Notes: a model not told the origin generated them from the letters alone. Positions 8,804 to 17,613 are shown, counted from the first letter of the stretch. The stretch is DNA of 64,000 nucleotides from WJLY01 sp964562405 (GCA_964562405.1 CAZLTC010000004.1:1-64000); one strand, 5' to 3'. Made by a program: numbers and translations.

Positions 8804-9493
8804 ATGCTCAGAGCCGTGATCTTCGACCTCGACAACACTCTGACCGATTTCATGAGGATGAAGGAGGTCTCCATCGACGCCGCCATAGACTCGATGATCG
8901 ACGCGGGTCTGACTATGGCGCCCGAAGAGGTCAAGCGCAAGCTGTTCGACATCTACGATCGTGAGGGCATAGAGGATCAGAGAGTGTTCGACCGGTTCCT
9001 TGAGCAGGAGTACGGTGAGGTCGACCCGATGATCCACACGGCGGCGATCATCGGATACCGCCGCGGCCGCGAGTACACGCTCGTGCTTTACCCGCACGTC
9101 AGAAAGACGCTCCTCTGGCTTGCGAAGAGGGGATTGAGACTTGCCGTGATCTCCGACGCGCCTCGCTACCAGGCGTGGTCACGTCTGTGCTATCTGCAGC
9201 TGCAGCACTTCTTCGACCATGTCATCACCTTCGAGGACACGCGCGTCCGCAAGCCGGACCCGGCGCCGTTCATGAGGGCGCTCGAATTGCTGGCCATGCG
9301 GCCGGACGAGGTCATCATGGTCGGGGACTGGCCGGAGAGGGACATGGGAGGGGCGAAGAACGTGGGGATCACCACGGTCTACGCCAGGTACGGAGACACC
9401 TCCGGGGCGACGGTCTCCGGGGCCGACTTCGAGATCGACGATATCGCCGAACTCACCTCGATCGTCGACCGGCTGATGAAGGAGTCGACGTAG
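8804..9493 (+). CDS. HAD-superfamily (subfamily IA) hydrolase
   Basis: 229 residues. Motif I AVIFDLDNTLTD carries nucleophile Asp8 and acid/base Asp10; motif II is LAVISDAP; motif III is RKPDPAPF with the Lys; motif IV is VMVGDWPERDMGGAKN. The helical cap lies between residues 15 and 100. HAD IA enzymes are mostly phosphatases of small phosphorylated metabolites; the substrate cannot be read from sequence. The stop is nine bases before acpS, so the two are probably co-transcribed with nnrDE and the following genes. Confidence 0.88.
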   Translation: MLRAVIFDLDNTLTDFMRMKEVSIDAAIDSMIDAGLTMAPEEVKRKLFDIYDREGIEDQRVFDRFLEQEYGEVDPMIHTAAIIGYRRGREYTLVLYPHVRKTLLWLAKRGLRLAVISDAPRYQAWSRLCYLQLQHFFDHVITFEDTRVRKPDPAPFMRALELLAMRPDEVIMVGDWPERDMGGAKNVGITTVYARYGDTSGATVSGADFEIDDIAELTSIVDRLMKEST

Positions 9494-9502
9494 GAGGTGT
9501 CG

Positions 9503-9883
9503 ATGGGCACGATCCGCGCGATCGGGACCGACATAGTCGACCTCGATCACTTCGAGGCCGTCCTGACTCGTTCTCGCCCCGGCTTTCTTCGCTACCTCTT
9601 CACCGAGAATGAGATCGAATACTGCGAAAAATACGCCGTCAGCATGGCCTCCTACGCCGCGGTCTTTGCGGCCAAGGAGGCCTTTCTGAAAGCGCTGCGC
9701 ACGGGGATGGCATCCGGGATCTCGTGGAAGGACGTAGAGGTCCTGCACGAGCCCGGCGGCGCGCCGAGGATCGAGGCTCACAGGAAGTGCGCGGAGCTTC
9801 TCGGGTCCGGGAACGCCCATGTTACGCTGTCGCACTCGAGAAGCGCGGCACACGCCGTAGTCGTAATAGAGGATTCGCCATGA
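9503..9883 (+). CDS. acpS: holo-[acyl-carrier-protein] synthase
   Basis: 126 residues. It transfers 4'-phosphopantetheine from CoA to the serine of acyl carrier protein, starting fatty-acid synthesis. The N-terminal IGTDIVDLDHFE supplies Mg ligand Asp10, and FAAKEAFLKAL supplies Glu59; VTLSHSRSAAHAVVV closes the fold. ATG 9503 was chosen over GTG 9497 because AGGAGGT (9492-9498) covers the GTG and is correctly placed for the ATG. The stop overlaps the next ATG (ATGA), so translation with nnrDE is coupled, a pairing common in bacteria. Confidence 0.93.
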   Translation: MGTIRAIGTDIVDLDHFEAVLTRSRPGFLRYLFTENEIEYCEKYAVSMASYAAVFAAKEAFLKALRTGMASGISWKDVEVLHEPGGAPRIEAHRKCAELLGSGNAHVTLSHSRSAAHAVVVIEDSP

Positions 9884-11436
9884 AACTCGTGACCTCCGAG
9901 AAGATGCGAGACATAGACCGCGAGTGCATCGAGAGAATCGGGATACCCGGTCTGGCTCTCATGGAGCGGGCCGGTGTCGGGACTGTCGAGTTCATGGAGC
10001 GGGAGATCGGCGACCTCTGCGAGAAGACGTTCGCAATAGTCTGTGGCAAGGGGAACAACGGAGGAGACGGGTTCGTCATTGCCAGGGAACTCGCGGCGCG
10101 CGGCGCCGGCGTGCGTGTGTTTCTGGTCGGTGACCGCGACGGGGTATCGGGCGATGCGCGAGCGAATCTCGACAGGTTCGGGCGCGATGTCGTCGTCGAG
10201 CTTGCGGCCGAGGCCGATCTGGCCGGCTTCTCCGAAGACCTGGCCCAGAGCGACGCGGTCGTCGACGCGCTCTTCGGGACCGGGTTCGAGTGTGCTCCGA
10301 GAGGGCTGTCGGCTTCGGTGATCGAGCTCCTGGTGTCGTGCGGGCGGCCGGTGCTGGCTGTCGACGTGCCCTCGGGTCTTGACGCCACGACCGGTAGAGC
10401 GGGAGGCCCTTGCGTCCGTGCCACGTGGACGTGCACCATGGGGCTGCCGAAGCGCGGGCTCTTCGTGAGCCCGGGGCGCGCTCTGGCCGGGCGCGTCAAT
10501 GTGGTCGATATCGGTGTTCCGTACGACGTCATCGAGGCCGTGGGCGTGCGCGACAACGTACTGACGACGCGCGAGGCGGCGGGGATGCTGCCGCCGCGTG
10601 CTGCTGACGGCCACAAGGGCGACTTCGGAAGGGTCCTGATCGTCGCCGGGTCCGTGGGGTACACGGGGGCGGCGGCGCTCGCATCGATGTCGGCTCTCCG
10701 GAGCGGCGCGGGGCTCGTCTACCTCGCCGTGCCGGAGAGCCTGAACGACGTGCTTGAGGCGAAGCTGACGGAGGTCATCACGCTGCCGATGCCGGAGACG
10801 GCGGAGCGCACGCTGTCGGTGGAGGCGGCGCGGCCCATTCGCTCCGCCCTCGAGACGGCGGACTCGGTGGCGATCGGGCCCGGGCTCTCGAGGAACGCCG
10901 AGTCGTCGGCGCTCGTCAGGGAGATCGTGAAGGACGTGAACGTCCCCTGCGTCGTCGATGCGGACGGGCTGAATGCGCTCAGCGTAGATGCCGTATCCGG
11001 GAGGAGCGGAGGCGCTCCGCTCGTTCTGACACCTCACCCCGGCGAGATGGCCAGGCTTCTGAAGTGCGGCGTGGCCGACGTGCAGGAACGTCGAGACGAG
11101 GTCGCCAGGGAGGTCGCCGAGGAGACGCGAGCCACCGTGGTCCTGAAGGGCGCGGCGACGGTCTCGGTCGACGCTTCCGGTGAGCTGTACCTGAACCCGA
11201 CGGGCAACAGCGGGCTGGCCACCGCCGGGACGGGGGACGTGCTGACGGGTGCGGTCGCGGCACTCCTGGGGCGCTGCATGAGCGGCCTGGACGCGGCGGC
11301 GGTCGCGGCGTTCGCTCACGGATTGGCGGGAGACCTGGCCGCGGAGCGTGTCGGCATCACCGGGATGGTCGCCGGCGACGTTCTCGAGAGGATGCCAGAG
11401 TCGTTCAAAGTGATCGAGAGAGCGGGTTCTTGCTGA
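9880..11436 (+). CDS. nnrDE: bifunctional NAD(P)H-hydrate epimerase / ADP-dependent NAD(P)H-hydrate dehydratase
   Basis: 518 residues, the fused form that repairs damaged nicotinamide cofactors. The N-terminal YjeF_N epimerase domain (about 1-215) has GKGNNGGDGFVIAREL at 56-70 and DALFGTGF, then AVDVPSGLDATTG. The C-terminal ribokinase-like dehydratase (about 230-518) has HKGDFGRVLIVAGSVGYTGA, VDADGLNAL, LTPHPGEMARLL, and the ADP-binding TAGTGDVLTG. The start overlaps the acpS stop by ATGA; a longer open frame upstream is only the alternative reading of acpS. Cytosolic housekeeping gene, confidently assigned. Confidence 0.95.
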   Translation: MKLVTSEKMRDIDRECIERIGIPGLALMERAGVGTVEFMEREIGDLCEKTFAIVCGKGNNGGDGFVIARELAARGAGVRVFLVGDRDGVSGDARANLDRFGRDVVVELAAEADLAGFSEDLAQSDAVVDALFGTGFECAPRGLSASVIELLVSCGRPVLAVDVPSGLDATTGRAGGPCVRATWTCTMGLPKRGLFVSPGRALAGRVNVVDIGVPYDVIEAVGVRDNVLTTREAAGMLPPRAADGHKGDFGRVLIVAGSVGYTGAAALASMSALRSGAGLVYLAVPESLNDVLEAKLTEVITLPMPETAERTLSVEAARPIRSALETADSVAIGPGLSRNAESSALVREIVKDVNVPCVVDADGLNALSVDAVSGRSGGAPLVLTPHPGEMARLLKCGVADVQERRDEVAREVAEETRATVVLKGAATVSVDASGELYLNPTGNSGLATAGTGDVLTGAVAALLGRCMSGLDAAAVAAFAHGLAGDLAAERVGITGMVAGDVLERMPESFKVIERAGSC

Positions 11437-11465
11437 AATCGACAAGGCAGCGCAAGGGAGGCTGG

Positions 11466-12653
11466 ATGCCGAACGCGCAGATGTCCGAAGCGAAGAAGAT
11501 AGCGGGCAAGCTGTCCAAGATCCGCAGGCAGATCCACATGTCCCCGGAGTTGGGGTACGAGGAGAAGCGCACGTCGGCCCTCGTGGCGAAGACGCTGGAG
11601 GGTCTGGGGATCGAGGTCAGGACGGGCGTGGCCAAGACGGGCGTGGTCGGCACTCTGCGTGGCGGGAGGTCCGGGAAGACGATCGCTCTGCGCGGAGACA
11701 TGGATGCGCTTCCCATCACCGAGCAGACGAAGGTGCCCTACCGCTCCAGGACCCCCGGCGTCATGCATGCTTGCGGTCACGACGCCAACACGACGACAGT
11801 GCTGGGCGTCGCCATGCTGCTCGCGGACAAGAGAGATGAGCTCAAGGGCGACGTCAAGTTCATCCTCCAGCCGTCCGAGGAAGCCCCTCCGGGAGGCGCG
11901 CTCCAGATGATCAAAGAGGGCGCGCTCGAGAACCCGCAGGTCGATGCAATACTGGGCGTGCATGTCGATCCGTCGGTTCCCGTCGGCAAGATGGGTCTTA
12001 GAGACGGCCCGATGATGGCCGCGGCGGACGACTTCTCGTTCTCGGTCATCGGTGAGGCCGCGCACGGCGCGAAGCCTCACCTGGGTGTCGACGCCATCGC
12101 TCTGTCCGCGCAGGTGATCAACGCGCTGCAGACGATACCGTCGCGCCGCATCAACCCGGTTCACGCTGTCGTCGTGACCGTGGGAACGATCCAGGGCGGC
12201 TACCGGCGGAACGTGATCGCCGACCGCGTCTACTGCGAGGGCACGGCTCGAACGCTCGACGCGAGGGACCGCACGCTCGTGGAGAAGATGATCGGAAAGA
12301 CCATCGCTGATGTGACGCGCTCCGGCGGTGGCAGCCACGAGTACAAGTTCGAGCGCGGGTATCCGATCCTGGAGTGCGACCCCGCGATGACCGATGTCGT
12401 CCGGCGCGCGTCGATCGAGCTTCTGGGGAAGAGGGGCGTGGTCGAGATCAAGGAACCGTCGATGGGCGGCGAGGACTTCGCGTACTTCGTCGACGAGGTC
12501 CCCGGTATGATGCTCAGACTGGGCACGGGCAACAAGAAGAAGAACATCGTCTACCCCTGGCATCATCCTAAGTTCGACATCGACGAGGACGGCCTGTGGA
12601 TGGGTGCGGCGGTGCTGGCGCGCGCCGTCGAGATCTGTCAGGAGGAGCTCTAG
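11466..12653 (+). CDS. M20-family amidohydrolase (N-acyl amino acid / hippurate hydrolase type)
   Basis: 395 residues. Metal ligands are visible in HACGHD (His101, Cys103, His105), QPSEEAPPGGA and HVDP. The C-terminal GGEDFAYF and WHHPKFDIDEDGLWMGA are standard for the IAA-amino-acid hydrolase/HipO branch, which removes acyl groups from amino acids. The M20 dimerisation domain lies at about 180-290. ATG 11466 is chosen because GGGAGG ends five bases upstream; a TTG at 11430 overlapping nnrDE lacks such a site. The exact substrate is unknown. Cytosolic; no signal peptide. Confidence 0.9.
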   Translation: MPNAQMSEAKKIAGKLSKIRRQIHMSPELGYEEKRTSALVAKTLEGLGIEVRTGVAKTGVVGTLRGGRSGKTIALRGDMDALPITEQTKVPYRSRTPGVMHACGHDANTTTVLGVAMLLADKRDELKGDVKFILQPSEEAPPGGALQMIKEGALENPQVDAILGVHVDPSVPVGKMGLRDGPMMAAADDFSFSVIGEAAHGAKPHLGVDAIALSAQVINALQTIPSRRINPVHAVVVTVGTIQGGYRRNVIADRVYCEGTARTLDARDRTLVEKMIGKTIADVTRSGGGSHEYKFERGYPILECDPAMTDVVRRASIELLGKRGVVEIKEPSMGGEDFAYFVDEVPGMMLRLGTGNKKKNIVYPWHHPKFDIDEDGLWMGAAVLARAVEICQEEL

Positions 12654-12706
12654 CGACCGCGGAGAGGGATGGACGCGGAAGGTGAACGTCGTCCGCCGCA
12701 TCGGGC

Positions 12707-13711
12707 ATGGGGAAGCTCGTGGGAGAGTTGAGCCTCATAGAGAGGATTCGCGAGCTGATCGGCGAGCCGGGACCCGGGACGCGCATCGGGCCCGGCGACG
12801 ACGGTGCGGTCCTCGAGCCGCCCTCAGGGCTCTCCATATTCACGTGCGACGCGTTCGTGGAAGGCGTGCACTTTCGCCGCGAATACGCCTCGCTCCGCGA
12901 CATTGGTTTCAAGTGCGTCGTGGCTAACCAGAGCGACGTGGCCGCGATGGGAGGGTTCCCGGCGCAGGCCGTCGTCTCGGTGTGCGTCCCGCCCGAGATG
13001 TGTGAGTCCGACGTGCTCGAGCTGTACGAAGGCATGATAGATGCTGCGCGCGAGTTCGGTGGCGAGATCGTGGGTGGCGATACCGTGGCATCGATGTCGG
13101 GACTGGCGTTGTCGGTGGCTATGCTCGGCGTCGTGGGTGTGGACCGGGTGGTTACGAGACGGGGGGCCGTTCCAGGAGACGCCATTGTCGTGACGGGGGA
13201 GCTCGGAGGGTCGGACGCGGGCCTTCTGGCGCTGCGCGAGGGACTTCCCGTCGAGGGTGATGTTGCCAGGGCGGTGCGGCGTCACCTCAGGCCGACACCC
13301 CGGATGGCCGAGGCCCAGGCGCTCCTCGATGTGGCGACGCCGCACGCTATGATAGACGTGAGCGACGGGGCCACGACCGACCTACACCATCTGGCAGACG
13401 AGAGTGGGGTGGGCGTACTGGTTCGCGAGGAGTGGCTGCCGCTGTCCGAGCCCGCAGTCGTGGTCGCGGGCAAGCTCGGCCGCGACCCGTACGAGCTGGC
13501 CCTCGGGAGCGGCGAGGAGTTTGAGATTCTGGTGGCCCTTCCCCCGTCTGAGGTGGAGCGTTCCGTCGAGCACGTTGCAGCCGTGACTGGTACCAGGCTA
13601 ACGATGATAGGGGAGATCGTGGACGGCAGTGAGGGACGCACGCTCGCCGGGCGAGACGGCAAGACGCGTCCGCTGGCGCGCACCGGGTACGAGCACGCGG
13701 TGCGCGGCTGA
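12707..13711 (+). CDS. thiL: thiamine-monophosphate kinase
   Basis: 334 residues, AIR-synthetase-related fold. It phosphorylates thiamine monophosphate to the cofactor thiamine diphosphate. N-terminal IGPGDDGAVL carries the metal-binding Asp31/Asp32; DAFVEGVHFRREY, ANQSDVAAMGG and GGDTVAS follow in the order expected of ThiL; MIDVSDGATTDLHHLADES and GSGEEFEIL complete the ATP/metal site. Start ATG has only a weak ribosome site and the gene follows the M20 gene by 53 bases. HypE is another member of this superfamily in the window but lacks these motifs. Confidence 0.93.
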   Translation: MGKLVGELSLIERIRELIGEPGPGTRIGPGDDGAVLEPPSGLSIFTCDAFVEGVHFRREYASLRDIGFKCVVANQSDVAAMGGFPAQAVVSVCVPPEMCESDVLELYEGMIDAAREFGGEIVGGDTVASMSGLALSVAMLGVVGVDRVVTRRGAVPGDAIVVTGELGGSDAGLLALREGLPVEGDVARAVRRHLRPTPRMAEAQALLDVATPHAMIDVSDGATTDLHHLADESGVGVLVREEWLPLSEPAVVVAGKLGRDPYELALGSGEEFEILVALPPSEVERSVEHVAAVTGTRLTMIGEIVDGSEGRTLAGRDGKTRPLARTGYEHAVRG

Positions 13712-13728
13712 ACGTGAGGAGGTGGATG

Positions 13729-14580
13729 ATGGGGAAGCACGAGTCTGCCAGGACTGGTAGAAGGATGACGGCCCCTCGAATCGTCGCGAGCGCGCTCGCA
13801 TGCACCGCCGCAATGCTCGTGGCGTTGTTCGGAACGGCCTTCGCCGAGACGATCATCAGCACGAACGTAAGTGCCAGTACGACGTGGACGGTGGGGGGGA
13901 GCCCGTACATCATCGTCGGCGATGCAGCGAAGCAGGTGCTGGTCAAGAACGGGAGCACTCTCACTATAGACCCGGGCGTAGAGGTCCGGTTCGCATCAGG
14001 GGCGAAGCTGGGGACCGACGCGAACGGCTCGATAAGGGCGGTCGGCACGCCATCGGACTCTATCCGGTTCACTTCGAACAGCCCTACGCCGGCCGTCTCG
14101 GACTGGAAGAACATCCAGGTGTTCGCGTCGCCGAACAGCGAGTTCAGGCACTGCGTGTTCGAATACGGGGAGAACGGCCTCTACATAAGCGTGTCACAAC
14201 TGGACGTGACCCGCTGCAGGTTCAGCAACTGCTACACATCGATCTTCGTCAGCGGAGCGTCTCCGAACATCACGGAGTGTTGGCTGACGCACTCCGCGTA
14301 CTACGGGGTGTGGTGTCAGCACTACGAGAGCCAGCCTGTCATCTATCACTGCAACTTCATCGGCAACGGGATGAACCTGCGGCTGGACTACTACACTCAG
14401 CCGACCAGCGTGACCGCCGTTTGGAACTGGTGGGGCAGCAACACGGAGTCATCCATACGGGGCGGCATCGTGGACTCGAGCGACGGCATCGGCTCGGGCA
14501 CGGTGTTGTACAGCCCGTGGCTGAGCGAGGTCCCGGTCGAGGAAGCGAGCTGGGGGCGGATCAAGGCCCTGTTCAGATAA
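13729..14580 (+). CDS. secreted right-handed beta-helix protein ending in SWGRIKALFR tag
   Basis: 283 residues. Residues about 15-38 form a signal peptide (IVASALACTAAMLVALFGTAFA). The body has parallel beta-helix rungs: NGSTLTIDPGVEVRFASGAKL, then SEFRHCVFEYGENGLYIS, LDVTRCRFSNC and YHCNFIGNGMNLRL, followed by AVWNWWGSNTESSIRGGI, as in pectate-lyase-like surface proteins. There is no clear catalytic site. It does not carry a FlgD/NPFNP domain; instead it ends VEEASWGRIKALFR at the last residue, a tag shared with the products ending at 22503 and 62556. AGGAGGT at 13717-13723 fits ATG 13729 best (alternatives 13726, GTG 13714). It starts 18 bases after thiL. Confidence 0.75.
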   Translation: MGKHESARTGRRMTAPRIVASALACTAAMLVALFGTAFAETIISTNVSASTTWTVGGSPYIIVGDAAKQVLVKNGSTLTIDPGVEVRFASGAKLGTDANGSIRAVGTPSDSIRFTSNSPTPAVSDWKNIQVFASPNSEFRHCVFEYGENGLYISVSQLDVTRCRFSNCYTSIFVSGASPNITECWLTHSAYYGVWCQHYESQPVIYHCNFIGNGMNLRLDYYTQPTSVTAVWNWWGSNTESSIRGGIVDSSDGIGSGTVLYSPWLSEVPVEEASWGRIKALFR

Positions 14581-14657
14581 TACACAGGCACGCTGGGACG
14601 AATACGCCCGTGGCGTGGAGGCTCTTGGCAACCCGGGAGGATGAGAGCAGTTACTTG

Positions 14658-14686
14658 TTGACAGCTTGAACACCCTGTGATATTCT
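14658..14686 (+). promoter_or_regulatory. strong sigma-70 type promoter
   Basis: Perfect -35 TTGACA (14658-14663), exact 17-base spacer and -10 TATTCT (14681-14686) preceded by TGA. Transcription would start near 14693, directly at a perfect palindrome and a terminator-like hairpin, before the C25 protease gene. Confidence 0.8.
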
Positions 14687-14692
14687 AAGAGA

Positions 14693-14708
14693 TGTGATGG
14701 GGATCACA
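14693..14708 (+). promoter_or_regulatory. CRP/FNR-type palindrome TGTGA-N6-TCACA at the start of transcription
   Basis: TGTGA (14693-14697) and TCACA (14704-14708) around six bases make the exact consensus of a Crp-family site. It begins about seven bases after the -10, the position of a repressor site; as RNA it would also fold into a small hairpin. No Crp-family regulator gene lies in the window, so the binder is unknown. Confidence 0.5.
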
Positions 14709-14758
14709 GAGGCTCACGACCGAAAGAAGGAAGTCGGTCGCGGGCCTCTTTTGTTTTT
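14709..14758 (+). terminator. intrinsic terminator in the leader: attenuator, or end of a ~65-nt small RNA
   Basis: A 14-position stem (14709-14722 with 14735-14748) with one G-U pair and one mismatch closes a 12-base loop and runs straight into TTTTGTTTTT (14749-14758), the best T-run in the window. It sits between the strong promoter at 14658 and the protease start at 14782. Either it attenuates the protease transcript or it ends a short independent RNA of about 65 bases. Confidence 0.75.
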
Positions 14759-14781
14759 CGGCATCAGGAAGGAGCTGGACG

Positions 14782-17187
14782 TTGAGCGCGTCTCCCAGGA
14801 TCGGCGGACTCAGACTGAACATGGGGGGGCTCAACCTGACCGTCCTCGTCGCGGCGCTCGTCGCGGTCGTGCCCGGTATCGCCTCCGCGGTGACCACCTC
14901 CAACGATGTGGTGGCCGTTCTGGAGTTCGATCCTGCGCAGCTCGGGTTCGACCTGTTCGAAGGCTACGACGTCGTGACGCTCGAAGGCACGGAGTTCATG
15001 AGCGAGTCGACGGAGCCGATGCTCCCCGTGCTGAACGTGCAGCTCCTCCTGCCGCCGGATGCCGTCTGCACGGGCGTCAGGGCCGTGACCGAAGGTACGG
15101 TTGCCATACCCGGCAACTTCCTCATTCTGCCCGCACCCCGGCCAGCCCGATTCTCCTCCGTCGAGGCAGCAGAAGATCCCCAGCCGAACTCTACGACTTA
15201 CGATTCGGTGCTGCCATTTCCGCGAGAGGCTGCTCGACTGGCCGGGGTCGGCACTTCCGGCGGGTATCGCGTCGCAAGCGTCCTGGTAGCTCCCCTCTCA
15301 TACGTCCCCGCCACCGGCGAGCTGTACCTCCACAGGCGGATCGAGCTCGTCGTCTCCACCGCCCCGGCGAACGACGGGCGCACGGCGATGCCCGTGACGG
15401 AGTCCTCATCACGCGCGATCGAGCGTTCCGTCATCAACCCCGAGGCGGCGGCGGCCTACTCGAATCTGGCGGTCCGCTTGGACGACCGCGACGGGTACGA
15501 CTATCTGATCGTCTGCCCTGAGGCTTTGGCGGCAGAGTTCGCCAGGCTGGCCGACTGGAAGACGAGGAAGGGCGTCAAGGCCAGGATCATCACGCTCGAG
15601 GAGATCTCGACCGAGGCGCTCTACACGGGCGTCGACCAGGCCGAGGCCATCCGCAACTGCATCGTGCATGAGGCGTCCGCCTACGGGATCCAGTGGGTGC
15701 TGCTGGGTGGTGACACCGACGTCGTGCCCGCGCGAGAGGTCTACGACTTCTTCTATGACGAGGGTATCCCCTGCGACCTCTACTACGGAGACCTCGACGG
15801 CACGTGGAACTACGACGGAGACGACCGCTGGGGCGAGGTGGACGAGGACCACGTCGACATGTACTCGGACGTCTACGTTGGACGCGCTCCCGTGACCAGC
15901 GCGGCGGGCGCGGCCTCTTTCGTGGACAAGGTCCTCGAGTACGAGGGCGCGGCGTTCACCATGGCGACCGACTATCAGACGAAGATGCTCTACGTGGGCG
16001 AGGTGCTGTGGGATTCGCCCGACCCCTACACGGACGGCGCCGTGGCCTGCGAGATGATCGACGACGACTACGTGCCGCCGCGGTTCGATCCAGCCACCAA
16101 GCTCTATCAGAGTGACGGAACGCTCGACGCTGCGGCCACGATGTCGGAGCTGGATAAGGGATACGGCATCGTGATGCACGAGGGACACGCCAACATCAGT
16201 CGCATCGGCGTCGGTCCGGACAACCTCGCCAACGCCGACCTCGATGCTCTCGACAACGGCGTTCGCGGTGGCGTCTGGTATTCCGTAGGCTGCTGGTCCG
16301 CAGCCATCGACAACGATACGTTCGGAGAGCACTGGATCACCAGCCCTAACGGCGGCGGTGTGGCATACGTCGGCAACTCCAGATACGGGTGGGGATGCCC
16401 CGGCTACCCCGGTCAGTGCGTGTCGGATCTCTACAGTCAGCAGTTCTTCAATTCCCTCTTTGTGAAGGACCTCATTCACGCCGGCATGGTCCACGCGGAC
16501 GCGAAGGACCATTACGTCGGCCTCGCGAAGATAGACGACTACATGCGCTACGCGATGTACGAGCTGAATCTCCTGGGGGATCCGGAGATGCCGATCTGGA
16601 CCGGCACGCCAGAGCCCCTCGACGTGAACGTTGAAACGGCTCTCGTTGAGTCGAGGTCGGAAGTCGACGTCACCGTGACGGTTACGAGCGCAGGAGCCCC
16701 CGTCGAGCAGGCCCTGGCCTGCCTGACCGGTCGCACGGGAGAGGTCTACGCAACGGCGACCACGGACGCCGCCGGGAGAGCGACGATGGCCGTGGCCGAC
16801 GGCCTCGAAGCGGAAGCCGACCTGGTCGTGACCGCGGAGAATGCGATACCGGCGGGCACGGTGGTGGCGCTTGAAGGCGAGACCGGCATCGACGAGCACG
16901 GCACGCAGAGGGTCACCGCGCTCATGCAGAACTACCCGAACCCGTTCAACCCCTCGACGAGTCTGGCATTCGCGCTCGCCCAGAGGGAGAACGTGTCGAT
17001 AACCGTATACGACTGCTCAGGCCGTCGCGTGGCCGTCCTCGTTGACGGCGAGCTGGATGCGGGGGCCCATTCGGTGGCATGGGACGGTCGTGACGGACGT
17101 GGGAACGACGTCGCGTCGGGCACCTACTTCGCCCGGATGGACGCCGGAAGTTCGCACTTTGACATGAAGATGACACTTATGAGGTGA
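14782..17187 (+). CDS. gingipain-type C25 cysteine peptidase with FlgD-like C-terminal sorting domain
   Basis: 801 residues. TTG start is fixed by AAGGAG (14769-14774) seven bases upstream; the signal peptide is about residues 14-37 (MGGLNLTVLVAALVAVVPG then IASA). A propeptide-like region precedes the C25 domain (about 235-610). Catalytic His469 lies in MHEGHAN and catalytic Cys504 in YSVGCWSAA, 35 residues apart as in gingipains; the acidic DGDDRWGEVDEDHVDMYSDVY and YVGRAP are also typical. An Ig-like domain (about 620-695) and a FlgD-like domain with NYPNPFNPSTS, VYDCSGRRVAVL, AWDGRDGRGNDVASGTYFAR and final MTLMR follow. It should be an exported surface protease. Expression probably depends on the attenuator upstream. 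Confidence 0.9.
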   Translation: MSASPRIGGLRLNMGGLNLTVLVAALVAVVPGIASAVTTSNDVVAVLEFDPAQLGFDLFEGYDVVTLEGTEFMSESTEPMLPVLNVQLLLPPDAVCTGVRAVTEGTVAIPGNFLILPAPRPARFSSVEAAEDPQPNSTTYDSVLPFPREAARLAGVGTSGGYRVASVLVAPLSYVPATGELYLHRRIELVVSTAPANDGRTAMPVTESSSRAIERSVINPEAAAAYSNLAVRLDDRDGYDYLIVCPEALAAEFARLADWKTRKGVKARIITLEEISTEALYTGVDQAEAIRNCIVHEASAYGIQWVLLGGDTDVVPAREVYDFFYDEGIPCDLYYGDLDGTWNYDGDDRWGEVDEDHVDMYSDVYVGRAPVTSAAGAASFVDKVLEYEGAAFTMATDYQTKMLYVGEVLWDSPDPYTDGAVACEMIDDDYVPPRFDPATKLYQSDGTLDAAATMSELDKGYGIVMHEGHANISRIGVGPDNLANADLDALDNGVRGGVWYSVGCWSAAIDNDTFGEHWITSPNGGGVAYVGNSRYGWGCPGYPGQCVSDLYSQQFFNSLFVKDLIHAGMVHADAKDHYVGLAKIDDYMRYAMYELNLLGDPEMPIWTGTPEPLDVNVETALVESRSEVDVTVTVTSAGAPVEQALACLTGRTGEVYATATTDAAGRATMAVADGLEAEADLVVTAENAIPAGTVVALEGETGIDEHGTQRVTALMQNYPNPFNPSTSLAFALAQRENVSITVYDCSGRRVAVLVDGELDAGAHSVAWDGRDGRGNDVASGTYFARMDAGSSHFDMKMTLMR

Positions 17188-17613
17188 GCCGTCAGGGAGC
17201 TGCCTACGTCGCGCAGGCGATTCCCTGGTGTCGGTCCATCGAAGCCGCAGCACATTACGTGCTCCGACAAGTGGACTCTCTCTCTGTCGCAGCGTACCGG
17301 GGCACGCCGGATCAGCCCGGATCGACGACGACTCACAAGCGGTGGCAGGGGTGTGCCCCACACATCGTCTGCACGCCCCGCCACCGCCACACGGCCCGCC
17401 CGGGTAGCAATGCGGGCCGGTGGGAGCCGCAGCACATCGAACGACCAGCGCGACAGAAGCCGAAGCACATCGGAGACCCTACACGCGCGGACGCGCGGAG
17501 TGCAGCTGGCCGGTCCCCTCGCCGAGTCATTTCCTATAATCGCCTGCAAGCGCGCATGACCTTCGCTTGGGGCCGGCCGGCTAATCTATCCCTCGACACG
17601 AAGAGGAACCGCC
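17188..17613 (+). other. 426-base spacer without a gene; three imperfect 17-base repeats and a -10
   Basis: No supported gene. A 17-base unit, G[AG]AGCCG[CA]AGCACAT plus two bases, occurs at 17241-17257, 17423-17439 and 17456-17472; the first copy is also half of a hairpin AGCAC-N5-GTGCT. TATAAT at 17535-17540 may be the -10 of the gene at 17614 but has no good -35. No tRNA or known RNA family is apparent. Confidence 0.45.

Noticed and set aside
9778..11445. A 555-codon open frame on the minus strand, opposite nnrDE.
   Set aside because: It has no recognisable domains, low-complexity Arg/His/Asp composition, and mirrors a well-supported gene; such antisense frames are common at this GC content. 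The same applies to 34444-36210 and 15409-16899 on the minus strand.
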